DNA of 7,839 nt from Hyphomonadaceae bacterium (GTDB lineage: Bacteria > Pseudomonadota > Alphaproteobacteria > Caulobacterales > Aquidulcibacteraceae): positions 1 to 7,839 of the forward strand of contig JALOSP010000101.1 in the NCBI GenBank assembly GCA_025458365.1, written 5' to 3'. Under the pieces are notes generated by a model. It was given only the letters and a program-made list of their open reading frames with translations. It ran no database searches and was not told the origin of the DNA. Both the position numbers and the translations under genes were made by a program. Shown here piece by piece: positions 5,895 through 7,839 of this stretch (within the stretch, counting starts at the first letter, position 1; each line of letters begins with the position of its first letter).

Positions 5895-6698
5895 TTGTTC
5901 AGCCCGCTGCCCGGCCTTGTGCACCGCTATCGCGACCGGGTCTTGTTGAAGGTGGTGTCGGCCTGTCCGGTGTATTGCCGGTTCTGTTTCCGGCGCGAGA
6001 TGGTCGGCCCCTCGGGCGAGGCGATGACCGGGGCGGACCTTGATGCGGCGCTGGACTATATCGCCAGCGACCCGGCGATCACTGAAGTCATTCTGACCGG
6101 TGGTGATCCCTTCATGCTGTCGCCGCGCCGGGTCGAAGCCCTGATGGAGCGGCTGGCGGCCATCGAGCATGTGGAACTCGTCCGCTGGCACACGCGGGTG
6201 CCCATGGTCGACCCGATGCGGGTCACCCCGGGGCTGGTGGCTGCCGTGGCTGGCGCACGCCAGACGGTCTGGGTCGCGATCCATGCGAACCACCCCGACG
6301 AGTTCACCACCGAGGCGGCAGTCGCTCTGGCCCGGCTGGCCCATGCCGGGATCGGGCTGGTCAGCCAGTCGGTGCTTCTGGCCGGGGTCAATGACAATAT
6401 CGACACGCTGTCGGCCCTGATGCGCGCCTTCCTGCGCCATCGGGTGAAGCCCTACTATCTGCACCACCCGGATATGGCGCCGGGCACGGGCCACTTCCGG
6501 CTGCCGGTGGCACGTGGTCAGGCTCTCGTCGCGGCGCTGCGCGAGCAGCTGACCGGGCTGGCCCAGCCGACCTATGTGCTGGACGTACCCGGTGCGGCCT
6601 TCAAGGCGCCGCTGCAACAGGGCCATGTGCGCACGTCCGGTGAAGGCCTTGAAGTCCTCGGCGCTGGCGGGCACTGGTATCCGCATCACGATAGCTGA
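5895..6698 (+). CDS. KamA/EpmB-family radical SAM aminomutase-like protein, N-terminally truncated
   Basis: This family comprises lysine 2,3-aminomutases and EpmB, which makes beta-lysine for modification of elongation factor P. The frame has the cluster motif CPVYCRFC (Cys24, 28 and 31, numbered from TTG 5895), then TGGDP (68-72), HTRVP (99-103), HANHPDEFT, SQSVLLAGVNDN and YYLHH. The probable PLP lysine is Lys237, in PGAAFK. The usual length is about 340 residues; only 267 remain here. The missing ~60-70 residues are at the N terminus. The only early start is a TTG, and family-like sequence (Pro-Ile-Asp-Asp-Ala) continues in frame upstream of it to a stop at 5874. A probable original start lies at 5831 in another frame. 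The gene is either a recent pseudogene, an assembly error, or an unusual short variant. It is followed 18 nt later by the hydrolase gene. The choice between EpmB and another KamA-type activity is not settled. Confidence 0.82.
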   Translation: MFSPLPGLVHRYRDRVLLKVVSACPVYCRFCFRREMVGPSGEAMTGADLDAALDYIASDPAITEVILTGGDPFMLSPRRVEALMERLAAIEHVELVRWHTRVPMVDPMRVTPGLVAAVAGARQTVWVAIHANHPDEFTTEAAVALARLAHAGIGLVSQSVLLAGVNDNIDTLSALMRAFLRHRVKPYYLHHPDMAPGTGHFRLPVARGQALVAALREQLTGLAQPTYVLDVPGAAFKAPLQQGHVRTSGEGLEVLGAGGHWYPHHDS

Positions 6699-6702
6699 CA
6701 GC

Positions 6703-6708
6703 AGAGGA
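6703..6708 (+). promoter_or_regulatory. Ribosome binding site of the alpha/beta hydrolase gene
   Basis: AGAGGA lies 8 nt before the ATG at 6717, within the 18-nt gap after the preceding stop. It supports this start and translation within a shared transcript. Confidence 0.6.
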
Positions 6709-6716
6709 CAGTCCCG

Positions 6717-7589
6717 ATGGCAGATGCAGCCCCGACCCGGACACACCGGATTGCCATGGCGGACGGTCTTCGGGTCCAGGTCAAGGACTACCACCCTGAA
6801 ACCGCAGAAACCGGTGTGCCCTGTCTGCTGTTGCATGGCCTGACCCGCAACGCGAAGGATTTCGCGCCGCTGGTGCCGCATCTCTTGGCTGAAGGACGCC
6901 GGGTGCTGGCCATGGATGTGCGCGGCCGGGGCGGCTCGGACCGTGACCCGAAGCCGGAGAATTATCATCCCGGCACCTATGTCGGCGATGTCATGACGGT
7001 TCTGGCCACACTTGGGGTCAGCCGCGCGGTGTTCATCGGCACTTCGATGGGTGGTCTGATCACGGCCATTCTGGCGACCGTGGCGCCGCAGCTGATGGCC
7101 GGGGCTGTGCTGAATGACATCGGGCCGGAGGTCGATCCGGCAGGCATGGCCCGGATCCAGTCTTACGTGGGCGAAATCAGGCCGATGCCGGACTGGGCCA
7201 CGGCGACAGCAGCAATCCGGATGATCGGCGAGACTGCCTTCCCCAACCGGCCAGAATCATTCTGGGACGATTTTGCCCGGCGGACCTGTGTCGAGACAGA
7301 TCGTGGGATCGAGTTCGACTATGATCCGGCGATAGCCGTCATGGCCCGGCTGAACCCGCCGGATCAGACCCCCGATCTCTGGCCGCTGTGGGCCGCCATG
7401 GGGCCGATACCGACCGCCTCGATCCGGGGTGCACTGTCTGACCTGTTCGCACCGGCAACGCAGGCAAGGATGCTGGAGACCAAGCCGGACCTGATCGTGG
7501 CGACGGTGCCAGACACAGGCCATGCCCCGATCCTCGATGAGCCGGAGGCGCTGGCTGCGATTCACGCGGTGCTGGCGGCATCAGGCTGA
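6717..7589 (+). CDS. Alpha/beta hydrolase
   Basis: This is a 290-residue cytoplasmic alpha/beta-hydrolase-fold enzyme of unknown substrate. There is no signal peptide. The oxyanion-hole strand reads LLLHGLTRN (37-45), followed by DVRGRGGSDRD (67-77), which is typical of the epoxide-hydrolase/lactonase/esterase branch. The nucleophile elbow is GTSMG with Ser110. The cap region lies about residues 130-225. The likely acid is Asp242 (in ALSDLF) and the base is His269 (in DTGHAP), so the Ser-Asp-His triad is complete. A serine nucleophile argues for an esterase or acyl hydrolase rather than an epoxide hydrolase or haloalkane dehalogenase, which use Asp. It follows the KamA/EpmB-like gene by 18 nt with its own good ribosome site, so co-transcription is likely, but no functional link is known to me. 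It converges on the downstream membrane-protein gene with a 17-nt gap. Confidence 0.93.
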   Translation: MADAAPTRTHRIAMADGLRVQVKDYHPETAETGVPCLLLHGLTRNAKDFAPLVPHLLAEGRRVLAMDVRGRGGSDRDPKPENYHPGTYVGDVMTVLATLGVSRAVFIGTSMGGLITAILATVAPQLMAGAVLNDIGPEVDPAGMARIQSYVGEIRPMPDWATATAAIRMIGETAFPNRPESFWDDFARRTCVETDRGIEFDYDPAIAVMARLNPPDQTPDLWPLWAAMGPIPTASIRGALSDLFAPATQARMLETKPDLIVATVPDTGHAPILDEPEALAAIHAVLAASG

Positions 7590-7606
7590 ACAGCACGAAC
7601 GAGCGG

Positions 7607-7839
7607 CTATCCGCCAAACAGCACCTTGTGCAACAGCCGCCCCGGCATCAGGGTGAAGACCGCCGCAATCGTCAATCCGCCCACATAGAGCATCATCATC
7701 AAGGCGCGATGCTGCAGGATGGCGCCTTTCTTGATGGCATAGATCGCACCGGGCAGGGCAAACACCGTCAAAACTGTGAAAGCGTGAGTGATTGACAGGC
7801 CGCCGTCGTTCAGGTCGCGCATGAAGATCGATGTTCCTG
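7607..7839 (-). CDS. DUF2306-like membrane protein, C-terminal part
   Basis: About 77 C-terminal codons are visible; the frame stays open to the right edge, so the start is outside the window. Two hydrophobic stretches are seen: a helix around AFTVLTVFALPGAIYAI and a second around MMMLYVGGLTIAAVFTL, separated by a short basic hinge, KKGAILQHRAL. The hinge and the ending LMPGRLLHKVLFGG match what I recall of DUF2306 membrane proteins (HRxxM, YVGGL, LPGR near the end). No biochemical function is established for that group. An ATG at 7822 is in frame but is probably internal, because the frame continues upstream without a stop to the edge. It converges with the hydrolase gene across 17 nt. Confidence 0.72.
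   Translation of the reverse strand, partial: GTSIFMRDLNDGGLSITHAFTVLTVFALPGAIYAIKKGAILQHRALMMMLYVGGLTIAAVFTLMPGRLLHKVLFGG

Noticed and set aside
5757..6968. Long open frame (about 400 codons) on the minus strand opposite the KamA/EpmB-like gene and the start of the hydrolase gene
   Set aside because: It shows no recognisable domain, has a skewed His/Arg/Gln-rich composition, and lies entirely opposite two frames with clear enzyme motifs. Long antisense frames are common in G+C-rich DNA.
7590..7606. Bidirectional terminator between the hydrolase and the DUF2306-like gene
   Set aside because: The 17-nt gap has no stem-loop or T-run that I can support.

Overview
This is a high-G+C chromosomal window from a Gram-negative bacterium, most likely an alphaproteobacterium. 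That placement is an inference from protein style: a CysNC-type sulfate adenylyltransferase, a KamA/EpmB-type radical SAM protein, and a periplasmic LysM-LytM protein with a long proline-rich linker. I would guess a Maricaulis/Hyphomonas-like lineage, but the sequence alone does not prove it. I see no tRNA, rRNA, CRISPR array, insertion sequence, integrase or phage gene. The content is housekeeping (sulfur assimilation, glycolysis, cell-wall division control, translation-factor modification), with several signs of decay or specialisation.

Layout. (1) 1-1466, plus strand: the 3' part of cysN, the GTPase subunit of ATP sulfurylase. It carries a C-terminal remnant of an APS-kinase (CysC) domain whose P-loop has been lost. 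(2) 5760-1467, minus strand, transcribed right to left: four genes in one direction with short gaps. They are a catalytically degenerate LysM-LytM (NlpD-like) protein, pgi (glucose-6-phosphate isomerase), a small two-CxxC zinc-ribbon-like protein ending in five histidines, and a TMEM43-family membrane protein. The last gene meets cysN tail to tail with no base between the two stop codons. (3) 5831-7589, plus strand: a KamA/EpmB-family radical SAM gene whose 5' end appears to have suffered an internal out-of-frame deletion, then an alpha/beta hydrolase 18 nt downstream. (4) 7607-7839, minus strand: the C-terminal part of a DUF2306-like membrane protein running off the window.

How they fit together. 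The four minus-strand genes could be one transcript but do not form an obvious pathway. The LytM protein has a run of nine prolines, the classic kind of EF-P-dependent sequence. The gene divergent from it belongs to the family that modifies EF-P, and that gene looks damaged. The juxtaposition is interesting but may be coincidental. I do not see a wholly new multi-gene system. The strongest leads are the dead kinase appendage on CysN, the broken KamA/EpmB gene, and the pseudo-peptidase LytM factor.
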